Below, piece by piece: positions 46,533-57,896 of a stretch of DNA of 64,000 bases; the stretch's first letter is position 1, and each line of letters opens with the position of its first letter. A program made the translations under genes and the position numbers. Under the pieces are notes generated by a model. The model saw only the letters and a program-made list of their open reading frames with translations. It was not told the DNA's origin and did not search any database. The stretch is from Rhabditoides inermis (lineage: Eukaryota > Nematoda > Chromadorea > Rhabditida > Rhabditidae): the NCBI GenBank assembly GCA_963966185.1, contig CAWZYM010000125.1:49294-113293 (forward strand). The letters are read 5' to 3'.

Positions 46533-46724
46533 TCAGATGGTACACAATGAAAACCGAGGCATATTTCTGTCCGTATACTTCTCCCGTTGTTCTTCGGGTT
46601 CGTCCACCCCACCCTGCTCCTCCTCGTCGCACTCCTCCACAAACACGTCGTCGACCAGCTCCCCGGCCACGTACATCTGCTCCTCTTCGTCCACTCTCTT
46701 CGTCGAAGGACGCGGAGGCCTGAT
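46533..46724 (-). CDS. Acidic terminal exon of an unrecognised minus-strand gene
   Basis: After a TTTCAG acceptor the minus strand reads IRPPRPSTKRVDEEEQMYV, then a run rich in Glu/Asp (DVFVEECDEEEQGGVDEPEEQ), to a TGA at 46533-46535. GC content and codon regularity are higher than the flanks. The upstream exon was not identified and I do not recognise the family. Confidence 0.35.
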   Translation of the reverse strand: MRPPRPSTKRVDEEEQMYVAGELVDDVFVEECDEEEQGGVDEPEEQREKYTDRNMPRFSLCTI

Positions 46725-46849
46725 CTGAAATACATTTCTAGAATATATAGCACGGTCTCTGTGAAAATCGAACTCTCCACAGACTAGACCAAAACTAGAA
46801 AAATCATAGTCACGGATTTTGATGAAATTTATTTTTCTGAGGTTTTCAA

Positions 46850-47040
46850 ACATTCTGAACAAATTCCTGCGCAATGGCTGAGTCCAAAAAAAAATTTTGG
46901 TACCAGATATGGTATACGGTACCCCAAACTTGTGTATACATCAAAATGCGCGATGACAAAGAGAGGAGACGTGTTTATTATGACCTGGCAACAGAATAGG
47001 TGAGCGTAGTTAGAGTGAGAGTGAAATAGTAGAGCGTGAG

Positions 47041-47085
<45 letters not shown>

Positions 47086-48944
47086 CGGTGATTACAGAGC
47101 ATCGGACGTGTGCGTGCGGGAAGAGGTATTCGGTATTGCGAATAGTTCGAGTTCCACTAACACTGTCAATCCACATCCACTCACAACGTCAGCAGTCCTT
47201 CCTACGTGGGATGCGCAATCCCCCATCATCGAGTATTTTGTGCAATCTGTCGCAGTGTACAGTGGATTTGAACTCACACTCATCAGTGCGTCTCATCATA
47301 TCAGTACGAACCCACAAAACATTTTCAGCTGAGCAGCATCAGAAATATCCGAAAGCCCACTTCGCCTCTCTACCTTCCCTGTATCTCTCTGGAGGTCAAT
47401 CAGTTTCTAAAAAGACGGAAATCCGCCAGAAGCAGGAGAGAGGGGAGATCCGGGCCGTGCCACTGCTTATAGCTCATTGCTGTGTTTCGATCGAGACAAC
47501 AGACTTCCGGTGTTTTTTCGACAATGAACTCGCGATCCGGTGAATACACTTAAGCAAATCATAACATTAGCGTAAATGAGATTACGGAAGGCTAATCGAG
47601 GAATGGCTTGATTAGCGTGGCTTGAAATGATACAAAAAGGGGGCGCTCGGACGGGACGGCATAGAGCAACGTCAACGTGCGACCGAGCCCTCGTTCTACG
47701 CCCATCCGCCACCGACCGACGCCACTTCTTCTCGTCGTTGCGCCACATCTAACCTCGACTACTATGGTACGTCCTACCGTTTGTGTTGGTGAGACAAACA
47801 CCGCCCACTAGGATAGGAGAGCATTGATCGATATAAAATCGATATCATACGCTTACTACATCTGATTGATCATCGATATCATACACTTACTACATCTGAT
47901 TGACCTTCTGTCGACAAAATACTAACTTGGAGTGTCGATTAGGTCACAGAAACCGATGGTGACCAAACTGCTATCAGAGATAACCTGAGGGGTCCCCATT
48001 CGAAAACCGTTTTGGAATCCATATGACCGGCCATACGCTTCGAGAAATTTTCGTTTCAAATTTTGGAAACGCCGACATTCTCCGGACCGTTGGCTCACTA
48101 CAAGTACTCTACCGACGCATTCGCTATCGGTGGCAACACCACCCATCGACCATCTCGGCCGTTTCTCTACCTTGTCCTTCCTCGTTTCTCTAACTTGTCC
48201 TCCCTCAGGAACTTTTCCACGTTTTACCTATCAGTAAACGAATCCGACACAGTGCATACATAGACTATCAATCAATCAATCAATCAATCAATCATTTATC
48301 CAGAATCGCTATATCCTGACTATACAACAAGTGCATACGGTACACCGCAAGGGCTAAGCGCTGGGAAAACACGGTTTAGCAACGAGGATGGTAGGGTCGA
48401 AGGTCGAAAGTCGATATTAGATCGATATTCAGTCGATAATCATTCGATTTCTTTTCCATAATTCATTAGAATTGAATACCATTATAGACGATAGTGGGGC
48501 TCCGGGTGTTCCTTTCTATCCATTATAATCCACAATAGTAACTCCGCGGGCTAGGAAGACAGCGTTCTCATGAGCTATTCCCCGCCTTGCTCAAGGGTAC
48601 TGGGGGAAGATTATTTCGACCCGACCGCGCGATGCGAGAGAGGAAGAAATAATAAGCAGCAGCGTCTTAAAACATGGACTATCCTGATTCCTGAAGTATT
48701 AGGTATATACTTTAAGATCACATGCAAGCTTCGGAAATCAGTCTTTCTTTTTGATGTGTATAGTATTTACTCCTCCAATTTCGCGAACTCGCTGCTGCGC
48801 CGTCAACTGCTTGTTCATTACGTAAACACTGCTCATTGTTCATTGCTGTGTTTCGATCGAAACAAACCGTAACTTCCAGGTTTCCTGTGACAATAAATTC
48901 GCTATCTGGTGAATACAATTAAGAAAATCATACCATTAGGGTAA
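46850..48944 (+). pseudogene. Right copy of upstream part of protease-family locus
   Basis: Collinear with 22878-21061 of the left arm in opposite orientation. Includes the shared CATTCTGTTGCCAGGTC segment (46930-47030), a GA tract (47045-47080) and the exon-like frame VFGIANSSSSTNTVNPHPL (47108-47340). A second exon contains KKTEIRQKQERGEIRAVPL (about 47330-47480). The later part is non-coding and carries ATCGATATCATAC repeats at 47829-47892. A retroposon interrupts it at 48267-48663. Confidence 0.5.
48267..48663 (-). mobile_element. Short retroposon with (GATT)n tail and target duplication
   Basis: Present only in the right arm; the left arm (about 21310) keeps the empty site. The tail reads, on the minus strand, GCGATTCTGGATAAAT then (GATT)n. 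It is flanked by ACATAGACTATC and ACATGGACTATC, a 12-bp target duplication with one mismatch. The body (about 0.35 kb) has no recognised domain and could be a 5'-truncated LINE or a SINE. Confidence 0.75.
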
Positions 48945-50197
48945 ATGAGATCGAGACGGAACTATGTCCGCAAACGAATAGCCTATCATCACTCTGCACA
49001 CTCACTCGACAATGCACGACATCATCGCTTCGACATTCTCATGATCCGATCGTGCCTCTGGATGTACCTGGCAGCACACCTCCCTTCCAGTCATACTCGT
49101 CCATCTTCTTTCCGGACAGATTGGCTGGGAGCCGGGTGTAGGCGAACCTGCACCTATGCTTCTCGTGATCCGATCCTTTTTATCCAAATGCGAGCTCGGA
49201 GCCACCTACTCCTACACGGACCATTCCGCTGTGAACACAATCCAGCAGCCACTCGACTCATCCACCGTCTTTCTCCCGGTCAACATCGATCATATCCACG
49301 CAGTCCGGTCGCTAGTTCGCCCGACTACACTGTCCAGCTGCCTATGACCGAGTGCTCGCCGGGCTACTACGACGGAAAGGCGTTGATCTATGTCGACGCG
49401 CCACGTCGTTCTACGGTCATCTGCTCACTGACGGCGTCCTTCAGCTGTGCGGAACGCGACGAGACTTTCCGCTCGCCTACACCCACCGTCGCAGACCCTC
49501 TGGCGCACTTCCTGCCCACTCGCGACGAATTCTACACGTGCGCGACAACCCTGATTCTGTGAGTATACCAATTAAGCCCTCTTCCTCTCTTCAATGGCCT
49601 TCTTTTCAGCAAGAATATGATCACAATCTTTGAGAGGTAATTATGCATCATAGGTACGTGAAACGTATCGCAGAACACTAAAAACATGTATTGTAGCTTG
49701 TGTTTGTGTCATTCGTATCCGGCAGCTATACGCGTGGAGAAGAGAAAGGCAAAGAGGAGTTAGAGTGCATTTCGTGCACATGGAGAGAAGGCGGGAGAAG
49801 CAATGTTATCAGCGAGAACGTAAAGAATGTAGCCTGCGCCGAGAATAGAACTAAATACATCTACTCTACACCCCTCTTCTCTCTCTCTCTCACTCTCTCT
49901 CTCTCTTCCTCTCTCTCATCCCTTTGACGCCAAACCATGTTCAGCTCATGACGCTCTGGCAACTCAGCACGTTCTACTCGCTGTTCGAGAAGAAAGGACC
50001 GAAACACATCACCTTTTTCGAGGACATCAACAAGAAGAGAGGGAGCGCGTTCATAGGAGACATCACGCACGTTGTATGAATCAAGTCAACGCATTCCCTT
50101 CAAATCACATGTTCAGGCGCTGATTCCACGCACTGCGCCTTCCCAAGACAAGTCGTATAGGAAGGAGACTAGGCACTTCATTCTTATACGGTAGTAG

Positions 50198-50232
<35 letters not shown>

Positions 50233-51609
50233 TTCAGATACTTCTCGAAGCAACACGCGGTCGCTTTGTACGACTCTCTCTCAGACAGCACGACAAACGA
50301 CGCCTATGCGGCAAGTGGACATACAACTCAGCATTATGCTAACAGTTGACTATTTAGGGAATGCAGTACGTGGAGCGCCTTCACCACTTCCTGGAGCACC
50401 TACCCAACGCTAACACCCTGAAGTTTTACGTGGAAACGCGAGTTCCACAACAAGTGAGGCAAAAGGACCAAAATAGAAAAAAACGAATTTCAAAAAAAAC
50501 TACCTAGGGCGAATCAGATAAAGAAAATTGCGGTTGGTACGACGCGTTTTTCATTCTCCTCATGAGTCTGTCCTTCGATCCGGCACAGTTAGTCTCCTAC
50601 AGCATGACAATTCATCCGCTTTCCAATTCCCAGATTCGTTGTCCGTGATCGTGTCGCTATGAGGACAAAACTGAAGAACATGATAAAAACAAGGAACAAG
50701 AACATTCAATCTGTTTTTGACTCCCTCGCCCCGCATATGTAAGTCTCATCACCATCTACTTCTTTCAATTGCACACCATCAGTGATCGGAAAAAGACGAA
50801 GAAAGAAAAAGGAGGAAAAGCGACAAAGAAGCCCTCGACCCGTCTGCACGCTCTCGAAGACGCTTTCAAGGTACTCGATTCCGTTACCATATAATTATCA
50901 CAGAATCGTCACGTATCAGCTGATTGCAGAAGTATGCTGAGAAAGTAGCGAGTGAGCGAGCTAGACAAGAAGCAAAAACGCAATCCATGTCGAGCAGACG
51001 CGAGCGCAGTGCAAACATCTAGAAGACACGAGCAGGAAGCAAGGATAGAAGGAGGTCCTCTTCCAACACTTCCTCGCACTCCGCTCACTCTGCCCTCCTC
51101 ACTCAAGACGTCAGAAACCTTCTAGTTTTCTGGGTATGAGATGTGATTCTCTCACATAAATATGACAAACAACCAATGTATTCAACGCCTTTCAGGCAAT
51201 TCTTCAGCTGCACAGAGACAATCGAATGAGTGGAATGCGCAGTGTCGAGAGAATTCTCAAAGGAGTACGTACACATTTCATCAAATTTCACTGCACAATA
51301 AATTTCAAATTACAACTATTTACACTATTTCAGAACGATAATCTTCGACCAAGAGACGCATCCTCTATCTCAAGGACGGCATTTGGAATAGTAAAAGGAC
51401 TAGACTGCAAAAGGAGCGATCTGGAGGTATCAATGCGTTCTTCGTATGCCACCCTCTATCTAAAACGTTTCAAGGAAACTGTCAAGAGAATGCACATCGA
51501 TGGCAAGTTGAAGAAGACGCCAACGGGAACAAAACCGCAAAACGAGCAATATGAGATTACTGGCATAGGCAATGCCACGTTCGAACACCTTTCCCAGTCT
51601 CAAAAGTGA
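48945..51609 (+). pseudogene. Ulp1/C48-like cysteine protease gene, right copy R1
   Basis: The best copy of the family. Phase-consistent exons are 49945-50073 (LMTLWQLSTFYSLFEKKG), 50117-50190 (containing ETRHFILIR), 50238-50310 (YDSLSD), 50358-50453 (VETRVPQQ), 50508-50587 (NCGWYDAFFILL), 50634-50738, 50783-50870 and 50930-51022. His, Asp, Gln and Cys fall in the order of Ulp1/SENP peptidases, which cleave ubiquitin-like modifiers. Intron 50311 has a GC donor (GCGGCAAGTG). TAG at 51020-51022 ends the frame, where the R2 paralogue reads on into a basic tail. Further exons (51196-51264, 51334-51609) stay open to a TGA at 51607. The upstream region (48945-49640) has long open stretches (FLPVNIDHIHAV; YYDGKALIYVDAP) that lie in different frames. 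Likely a recent pseudogene, or a truncated functional protein. Confidence 0.6.
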
Positions 51610-52785
51610 AACATTTTTTTCATGTAAGATAAATATTAATAAATGGGGTGAAACGTATGAGACGAGTGAGTCCCATTTTGATATATTTCTTATAAGATCT
51701 AGAAGTTAATCCTCCTCCTACTATGTACATAGAGAGCGCTTTTGCTTCGTGCATTGCACCGTTGACAGTGTGTTTTGATTGTTACAGACCGTAACTTCCG
51801 GTTTTCCTGTGACAATGAACTGGTGATCCGGTGAAAACGATTAAGCAAATCATATCATGTTAATGAGATTCCGGTAGGCTAATCAAGGATTCGCATTAGC
51901 GTGGCTTGAAACAATACAAAAAGGGTGCGCTCGGAGGGGACGGCATAGAGTGCACATGTCCGTTCCTCTACGTCCGCTGTCCTCAACGCCCGCCGACGTC
52001 CGCTTTCACTTCTCAGTGTCGATGCCCGGCACCATCCACTCTCGACTACATAATCAATCAATGTAGGTGAAACTAGAAATCAAATAGAATGTTTTCCCAT
52101 CACACGTGTCTCACGCTCACACACTTGATATCAATCGATACTCACGTGCACACCTGCACACCACACAACTCGCACGCGCGTGTATCACGCTCACACACCG
52201 CATAATCAATCGATATCAATCGATATTCCGTTTCACAATCAGCCGACAGTGATTCAACCGACAACTCAACACACTTCTAATCTATCATGTGAATTTCCCT
52301 TTTTGCACGTGAAACTGGAACGTGACGTGTTCCAGACATCCAGACACATACGTGATTGTTGTGCCACAGACAGCGTACGTGAATCATATCAGACGACGCC
52401 CACGCGGAATCAGCCTTAATGAGATTCAAGCATTCGAGCAGTCTAACATTGTATCGTCTAGATTAGCCTGACTTGATCGAGGCAGCATAGAGTCACGTCT
52501 ATGCACCGCTCTTTCTCGCATCAATACACATATCTTCCGCTTCCAGTCTCGCCAAATCTATCCGAAGTAGTCCTACCGATACATTAGCCATCGGAGACCG
52601 AAGATTCGCATGTTTTAACGTAGCTGTAAGGTTATTAGAATTAGAGTAGTAAAATGTGAAAATGAGCTTCGATCTGACAAGTCGGCCAATCTTCCGACAC
52701 GAGACACCACACCGCTTCCTATTCCACAGCACTAGCACACCTTTGTTAGATGAGAAAGAAGTATTGTATAGGTATCACGTTCAAT
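51610..52785. repeat. Duplicated non-coding block, partner of 61860-63270
   Basis: 51880-52060 and 52320-52480 match 61870-62150: TTCCAGACATCC, GACAGCGTACGTGAATC, ACAAAAAGG(G)TGCGC. The immediate promoter (52600-52785, AGCTTCGATCTGACAAGTCGG) matches 63130-63270. It includes ATCAATCGATATC repeats near 52130-52230. No exon upstream of 52786. Confidence 0.7.
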
Positions 52786-53485
52786 ATGCCTATTCAGTTA
52801 GCCAACATCCCCAACGCCAACTCCAACTACCGTTGGGCGCACCTCCCCGTCGGCGCTCCCTTCCCGGAGCACTCGGCGAGTCTTCTTCTTAATGCAACCA
52901 TTACCGTAGCAGTTCTAGGTGATGCTCCCCCTTCACAATCAACAGGTACCTGGCGGTCTGTTATACGCATGGGAAGCCCGTGTATGGAGAGGCTATGTGC
53001 AACGACGGCCGCGTCAGCTATCTCTTCAAGGAAACCAAGGTACTATCCCACTGTGAATTCGTAGGGAGTCTGAAACGTATTTCATCTAAACAATATAGGG
53101 CAAGCCGGTTGGAATATCGCAGATACTCATCTCTGCTCCTGGGGACAAGCAGCAGTGAGTTAACTTCTCTCTCTCTCTCTCTATCTCTCTTCCTCCCCCC
53201 CTCTCTCGCTCTCTCTCTCTTCCCCCCCCCCTCTCCCCTCTCTCTCTCCCTCCTCCCTCCCTCTCTCTCTCTCCCGCGCTCTCTCTCCCTTTCTCCATCT
53301 CTTCTCCTCTCTCCCTCTCTTCTTTCTCTCCCCGTCCCTCCCTCTCCCCTCTCTTTCTCTCCCTCTCTCTCCCCTCCGAAACCAGCGCGACACAAACATG
53401 CCGGCTGGAAGTTTATGTCATGCCTGAAAACCGTGATTGTGTAAAGTGTAGCTCACTTCAATTACATATTTCATGCATGTTATAA
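52786..53485 (+). CDS. Small four-exon gene, copy A (faintly DM9-like)
   Basis: Exons: 52786-52875 (MPIQLANIPN ... NYRWAHLPVGAPFPEHS), 52946-53039 (YLAVCYTHGKPVYGEAMCND), 53099-53154 (GKPVGISQILISAPGDK) and 53386-53485 (TQTCRLEVYVMPENRD ... SCML, stop). Exons 2-4 join in phase. Exon 1 to exon 2 does not give the best exon-2 frame, so the first junction is uncertain. Exon 1's boundary reads TCG|GCGAGT, a GC donor, where copy B has GT. The W/P/G-rich opening and 'xHGKPVxGxA' recall DM9/DUF3421 repeats, but the match is weak and I do not assign a function. Intron 3 is a 230-bp CT tract shared with copy B. Confidence 0.5.
53155..53385 (+). repeat. CT/CCCT-rich tract (intron of copy A)
   Basis: Almost pure pyrimidine and nearly identical to 63660-63880, so it was copied with the gene. 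Confidence 0.95.
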
Positions 53486-53991
53486 ACATTTGGCTCCACT
53501 TTGCTGCATGAAACAAACATATAACTCACATTTCTGTTCCATGTTAGTGTAATGTTTGTTTCAGCCGACCATTTTCAAAGGTATCATTCTTCTGGATGAA
53601 ACGTATTTTACGTAAAAAACGTATCAAAGAAGGATATGCAGTCAATGTTTTTACGTGTTATGATGTCATCGAATTAAGACAAATCTGACGTTGCAGAGGT
53701 TTATTAATGCAAACGTAAACTCACAATGTACCAACAAGTAACACTCTCAACAACTGTAACAAAACGGGAGAACGGGGAGCAACAACGGGGGGACTTGGGA
53801 ATACATAAGGAAACCAAGTAAATGAGAATCCAGAGACAACAACACACTCACAAACTAAAAAGAAGAACATTGATTGAACAATACGGGATGAAGGTGACAT
53901 ATACATTTACTCCATGAATTAATTTCTTCGTGGACACAAGAAGTATGAAAGGGGAGGGTGATGGTAGATGATGGTCAGGACGGGTGCGAAC
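53486..53991. other. No gene recognised
   Basis: Spacer between copy A and the minus-strand ATPase pseudogene; no repeat or exon signal. Confidence 0.4.
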
Positions 53992-55967
53992 TCACAGCGT
54001 CGCTGTCGATGAGCAGTGGGCACCGCTGTCGGGTTCCTTCATGACAGCCGAGCGAGCAGCTCTGCGAGCCACGACGTCTTCGTCATTTCCGTTAGTCACC
54101 TTGCCAGTACGACCTTTAGCATCTCTGAAAATAAGTCATACGTAACGTCAAATACCGAACGTCAAATTTACACTGAGTGCTATAATTCTATAGCTAAACC
54201 TGAGTAAGACAAATGGTTAGCGCCTCTGCGTATTAGATTGAGGGTCTCTGGTTCATTTCCTCTTGCGACGAGCTTTTGTTATCACAACTTCCACTACCAC
54301 CGAAACTGATTTTGCTATCTGATCACCAATCATGCTAACTAACATTTCGAAATCAGGCCGATGAAAAACTATGTGGAATAAACGCAGAACACAGTGAAAT
54401 ACGTAATACTGACCGTGCCGCCTTGAATAGCTTGTAGTCGTTGCGCTTGCGCTGAATTATTCATGATACATATTTAACCAGACTTTCTTTCACCGTTGCG
54501 CGTCTCTCTTTTTTCCCTGCTCTCTCCTCCACTCACCTGATGGTACTTGTTGGTCGAGTTAAAGGGGATCTCGGCCACCTTGGGCGACTTCTCCCTGTAT
54601 CCGACCACGTTTTCGAGAGCGAGCTCGGTGACTTGAGCTGCGCAATCTCCGAAGCGTCTCTCGTGCACTCGCGGCGAAGCACGGGGATGTCGTCCTGTTC
54701 GGGCTGAAAAAGAGAACGGTTTGGTGGCTGCTCACATCTCTCTCCTCTCTACGACTCACGGAAATAGTTGTTGTCCGCGCCTCTGTTCATCATCCCACCT
54801 TGAACTCGGCGCGGTTGCAGAGCGCGGCGTCGCGGGTGAGGGCCGTGGCCGTCTCGCTCTTCTTCGCTCCCACAGTCGACGTCTGGTTCTCGATCGTGTT
54901 CGTGTCGCACTCCTCGATCGTCTGTTCGTACCACATGTGCCCGACCGTCATCCTGTTCTGGGTGAGGGTGACGGTCTTGTCGGAGCAGATGGTGGAGGTG
55001 GATCAGAGCGTCTCGACAGCCTCGATGTTCTTCACCAGGCAGTTTTTGGACGCCATGCGCTTGGCGGCTAGGATGATGCACACGGTGATGGTGGCGATGA
55101 GACCCTCGGGCACGTTGGCGACGATGATACCGATGAGGAAGACGACGGCGGTGAGCCAGTGGTAGCCGAGCACGAAGGCGATGATGAAGAACGTCACTCC
55201 CAGCACCACGGCGACTCCAGTAATCAGGCGGATGAAGTGCTCGATCTCGCGAGCGATCGGCGTCATTCCAGTGTCCAGTCCCGAGGCGAGATGCGCAATG
55301 CGTCCCATCACGGTACGGTCTCCGGTGTAGACGACCACTCCCTTGGCAGTTACCTCGACGGTGTTGGTGGAGAAGAAGGCGATCTTGCGCGTCTCCAGCG
55401 GGTTCTCGTTCGTGCAGTCGGGCGAGCGCGTCTGCGGCTCAGACTCTCCGGTCAGGGAAGAATTGTCGACCTGCAAGCATACAAGTTAAAATTTGAAGAT
55501 GCTACCAAGAAATTTCATTCGTATTCTCCCATTGTTCTTTGTGTTTGCCCACCTTGAATCCGAAGGCGGAGATGATGCGTATGTCGGCGGGGACGCGATC
55601 GCCTCCCTTGACCTCGACGATGTCTCCGACGACCAGCTCCTTGGTGTGGATCTGCTGCTTCTGTCCGTCGCGCTGCACGAGGGCATGCGTGTCCGGAAAG
55701 TCGTCCGAGATTCCGGGGTTCCATCTGAAAGAAGCGACAATCTAAACAACGGTCGGTCTCTTCAAACTTCTCGCGAATTTGCCCTGTGATGACATCATCA
55801 CAAATTAACATAATCATCAACGACCACTTTTCGTGTGTGTTACTCACCTCGAACTCGACGCGGTTGCAGACGGTGGCTTCGCGGGTGCACCCACAGGAGA
55901 AAGGCAAATCCCCCGAAGAGGTTCTCGCAGAACTTGATCCACTCGGGGGGGGGTAGCCGCAGCCGAC
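53992..55967 (-). pseudogene. Na+/K+-ATPase alpha-subunit pseudogene
   Basis: Minus-strand exons at 55848-55967, 55553-55724, 54799-55470, 54537-54703, 54414-54451 and 53992-54124. The third is unmistakable P-type ATPase: [57 protein letters not shown], then KNIEAVETL. Damage: TGA at 55003-55005 replaces the Gly after VETL; the phosphorylation motif reads DKTVT instead of DKTGT; 54537-54703 changes frame between DASEIAQLK and [11 protein letters not shown]. Exon 55848-55967 fuses the TM1-like [10 protein letters not shown] to [13 protein letters not shown], which belongs far downstream, with a lost base. The first ~100 and last ~500 residues are missing. The last two exons (RKRNDYKLFKAAR, DAKGRTGKVTNGNDED...) are in phase but do not look like ATPase. 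Confidence 0.88.
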
Positions 55968-56506
55968 CTGAACACATACAATGCAGTGCGTTCAGACTAG
56001 TTTCTGATCATAGAATATATTAACATCATTCGAATAAAACAACTATAACAAAAACAATACACAACAACAACAATAAAGTAACAAAAAAAACAATAAAAAT
56101 GGCGGTAATGATGATTAATAAAAACAATCCGAGAAGCGAATTTCTCACTACGATACACAACCAAGCACCATATTTCAAAAAAAATATTTCTACCATTCTA
56201 ATCGTGTTGAATATTCACGAATTAAGCTTACGACTGTTTTAATCGAGAAAAAAAAAACATATTCGGGCGTTCTACGGCAAGAAATCCTGCGTTGACCATT
56301 TGTTTTACGTATTAACCCCTTCTTCTTAATACATACATTTACAATCACTTGGTCAGCCAATGTAATGGTTAGCGAGCTTAGCTAGTGAGCAGGCGGCGCG
56401 AGTTCAATTCCTGCTGCTGGTCAACATTGTAACATTTCATTTCTTCTCCACTTGTTCCGCAGTAGGCCCATGACTGTGAATAACAAGATCTTAACAAACG
56501 TATATC
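55968..56506. other. AT-rich spacer with one tRNA-like fragment
   Basis: 56352-56430 reads CAGCCAATGTAATGGTTAGC ... GAGTTCAATTCCTG, with box A- and B-like blocks at tRNA spacing but no good cloverleaf. Probably a SINE head. Otherwise AT-rich, with (AAC/AAT) runs. Confidence 0.4.
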
Positions 56507-56897
56507 TTAAAGGAACAGTGGCGACTTATTTTTGGCTCGGAGTATTATTAAAAATCATATTAACCTAACACATTTGCAATTTTTGCGAAAGAACCACGAT
56601 TCTGCGTTACTTTCGAATCTGCAACTGCCAAGGATGCAGCTGAAAATTTGAATTCAAAATTGGTCCCACCACGAATAGCCTACCGCCCAACGCTTCAATA
56701 CTGCAAAAATTGGGGTCGGAGACATAAGCGCAAATGAACGACGGCCTTTCATTTGCTTCATGGCTCAGTGCATGTGCGCTGCGTTGTGGCCCCGAGCTTC
56801 GCGGGTTCGATTCCGGTCACCGCCAAATGTTTTGTTCGTGTGAAAATGAGGAGTTGATGCAGGTTGTGGCAGAAATAAGTCGCCACTGTGGCTTTAA
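56507..56897 (+). mobile_element. MITE with internal tRNA-like promoter, copy 3
   Basis: 391 bp between TTAAAGGAACAGTGGCGAC and GTCGCCACTGTGGCTTTAA, an inverted repeat of about 25 bp with two mismatches. The plus strand has box A-like CATGGCTCAGTGCATG (56759) and a perfect box B GGGTTCGATTCC (56803). The 5' half matches copies 1 and 2 inverted. No protein capacity. Confidence 0.85.
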
Positions 56898-57850
56898 GCC
56901 ATTTCAAGGCTTATTTGTGTCTCAACTCTTCGAAAATGTGTCATTTTTATACAATTTTCTAAAATGGTAAAAAGGTCGAAATGCGATACCTTAAAAAAGT
57001 GGTCGAAATATTGCGCTAAAAAATGGATGGATTTCAAGCCCCCTTTGCACATTTCTTTGGTAGTTTCGAGAGAAAGCGAATGAATTTATTTATCCGCAAA
57101 ATGTAAAATTAGAAAAAAAAATAGCATCGAAGCGCAGTTGTTCCTTCTGTTCATTTTGGAAGACAGCACAGGTGCTGCGGATGAAGACAAAACTAATGAG
57201 GATTTTTGTAGAGGATCTCTGATTAGGCCGGGGCATTAATCCCATTATCCACAGATCACCACACATCTCTCGGGCGAGAGGAGGAGGGGATGAAGAGAGA
57301 GAGACAAGAATGGCACGGATAGGTTTATCTGCGCATCATACAGGTGAGGGATTGTGGATTCTTTGGTATAGGACGCGGGATATCGCCCGGCGTCCCACGG
57401 GATTACCTGCACTGGGCCGCGGAACTCAACTGGGGATGGGAGGGGAGAGTCGATTCGGCGTCGGGAGGAGTCGAGTAGGTGAGGGCATACTACTGGGGGA
57501 TTCTACTGGGCTTATATACGGGATCATTGAGGTGGGTGTCGGCGTGCGTCAATGGCCGGCGATTCATCCGGATGTTGTGCGAGAGTGTGCGAGAGAGCGT
57601 GCCCGGCGCGGAGAGTCCGACGCGCCGACCCTGGAATGGCGAGTGTTATGGTTTGCAATTCATCTGTTGTGGTTCACAACCCCGCATGTTTGGGTAGATC
57701 CTGTGTCCCCTGAGACCCCGTCTGTGTCACCGTAGTGAATCATGGGCCTCATATCTCTTCCCGTGAGATGAAGTGCTAATTAGGTGTCTAATTATCCTTG
57801 GATGCGCTTTCCCCACACGCTCCATCTATCCCAGAGATTAGCAAAACTTG
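56898..57850. other. No gene confidently recognised
   Basis: The plus-strand open frame 57310-57735 (141 codons; Gly/Arg/Trp-rich) has no family resemblance, no splice context and overlaps other frames. I treat it as chance. A 29-bp direct repeat starts at 57158 and returns at 57868. Confidence 0.35.
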
Positions 57851-57896
57851 CGCTACTTTACAATTTGGGAAGACAGCACAGGTGCTGCGGATGAAG
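57158..57896. repeat. 29-bp direct repeats flanking 0.68 kb
   Basis: GGAAGACAGCACAGGTGCTG plus CGGATGAAG occurs at 57158-57186 and 57868-57896. On the minus strand each gives the acceptor CATCCGCAG followed by the codons HLCCLPK and a nearby stop. Confidence 0.8.

Noticed and set aside
57310..57735. 141-codon plus-strand ORF
   Set aside because: No recognisable domain, overlapping alternative frame, no splice or start context; probably chance in GC-rich DNA.
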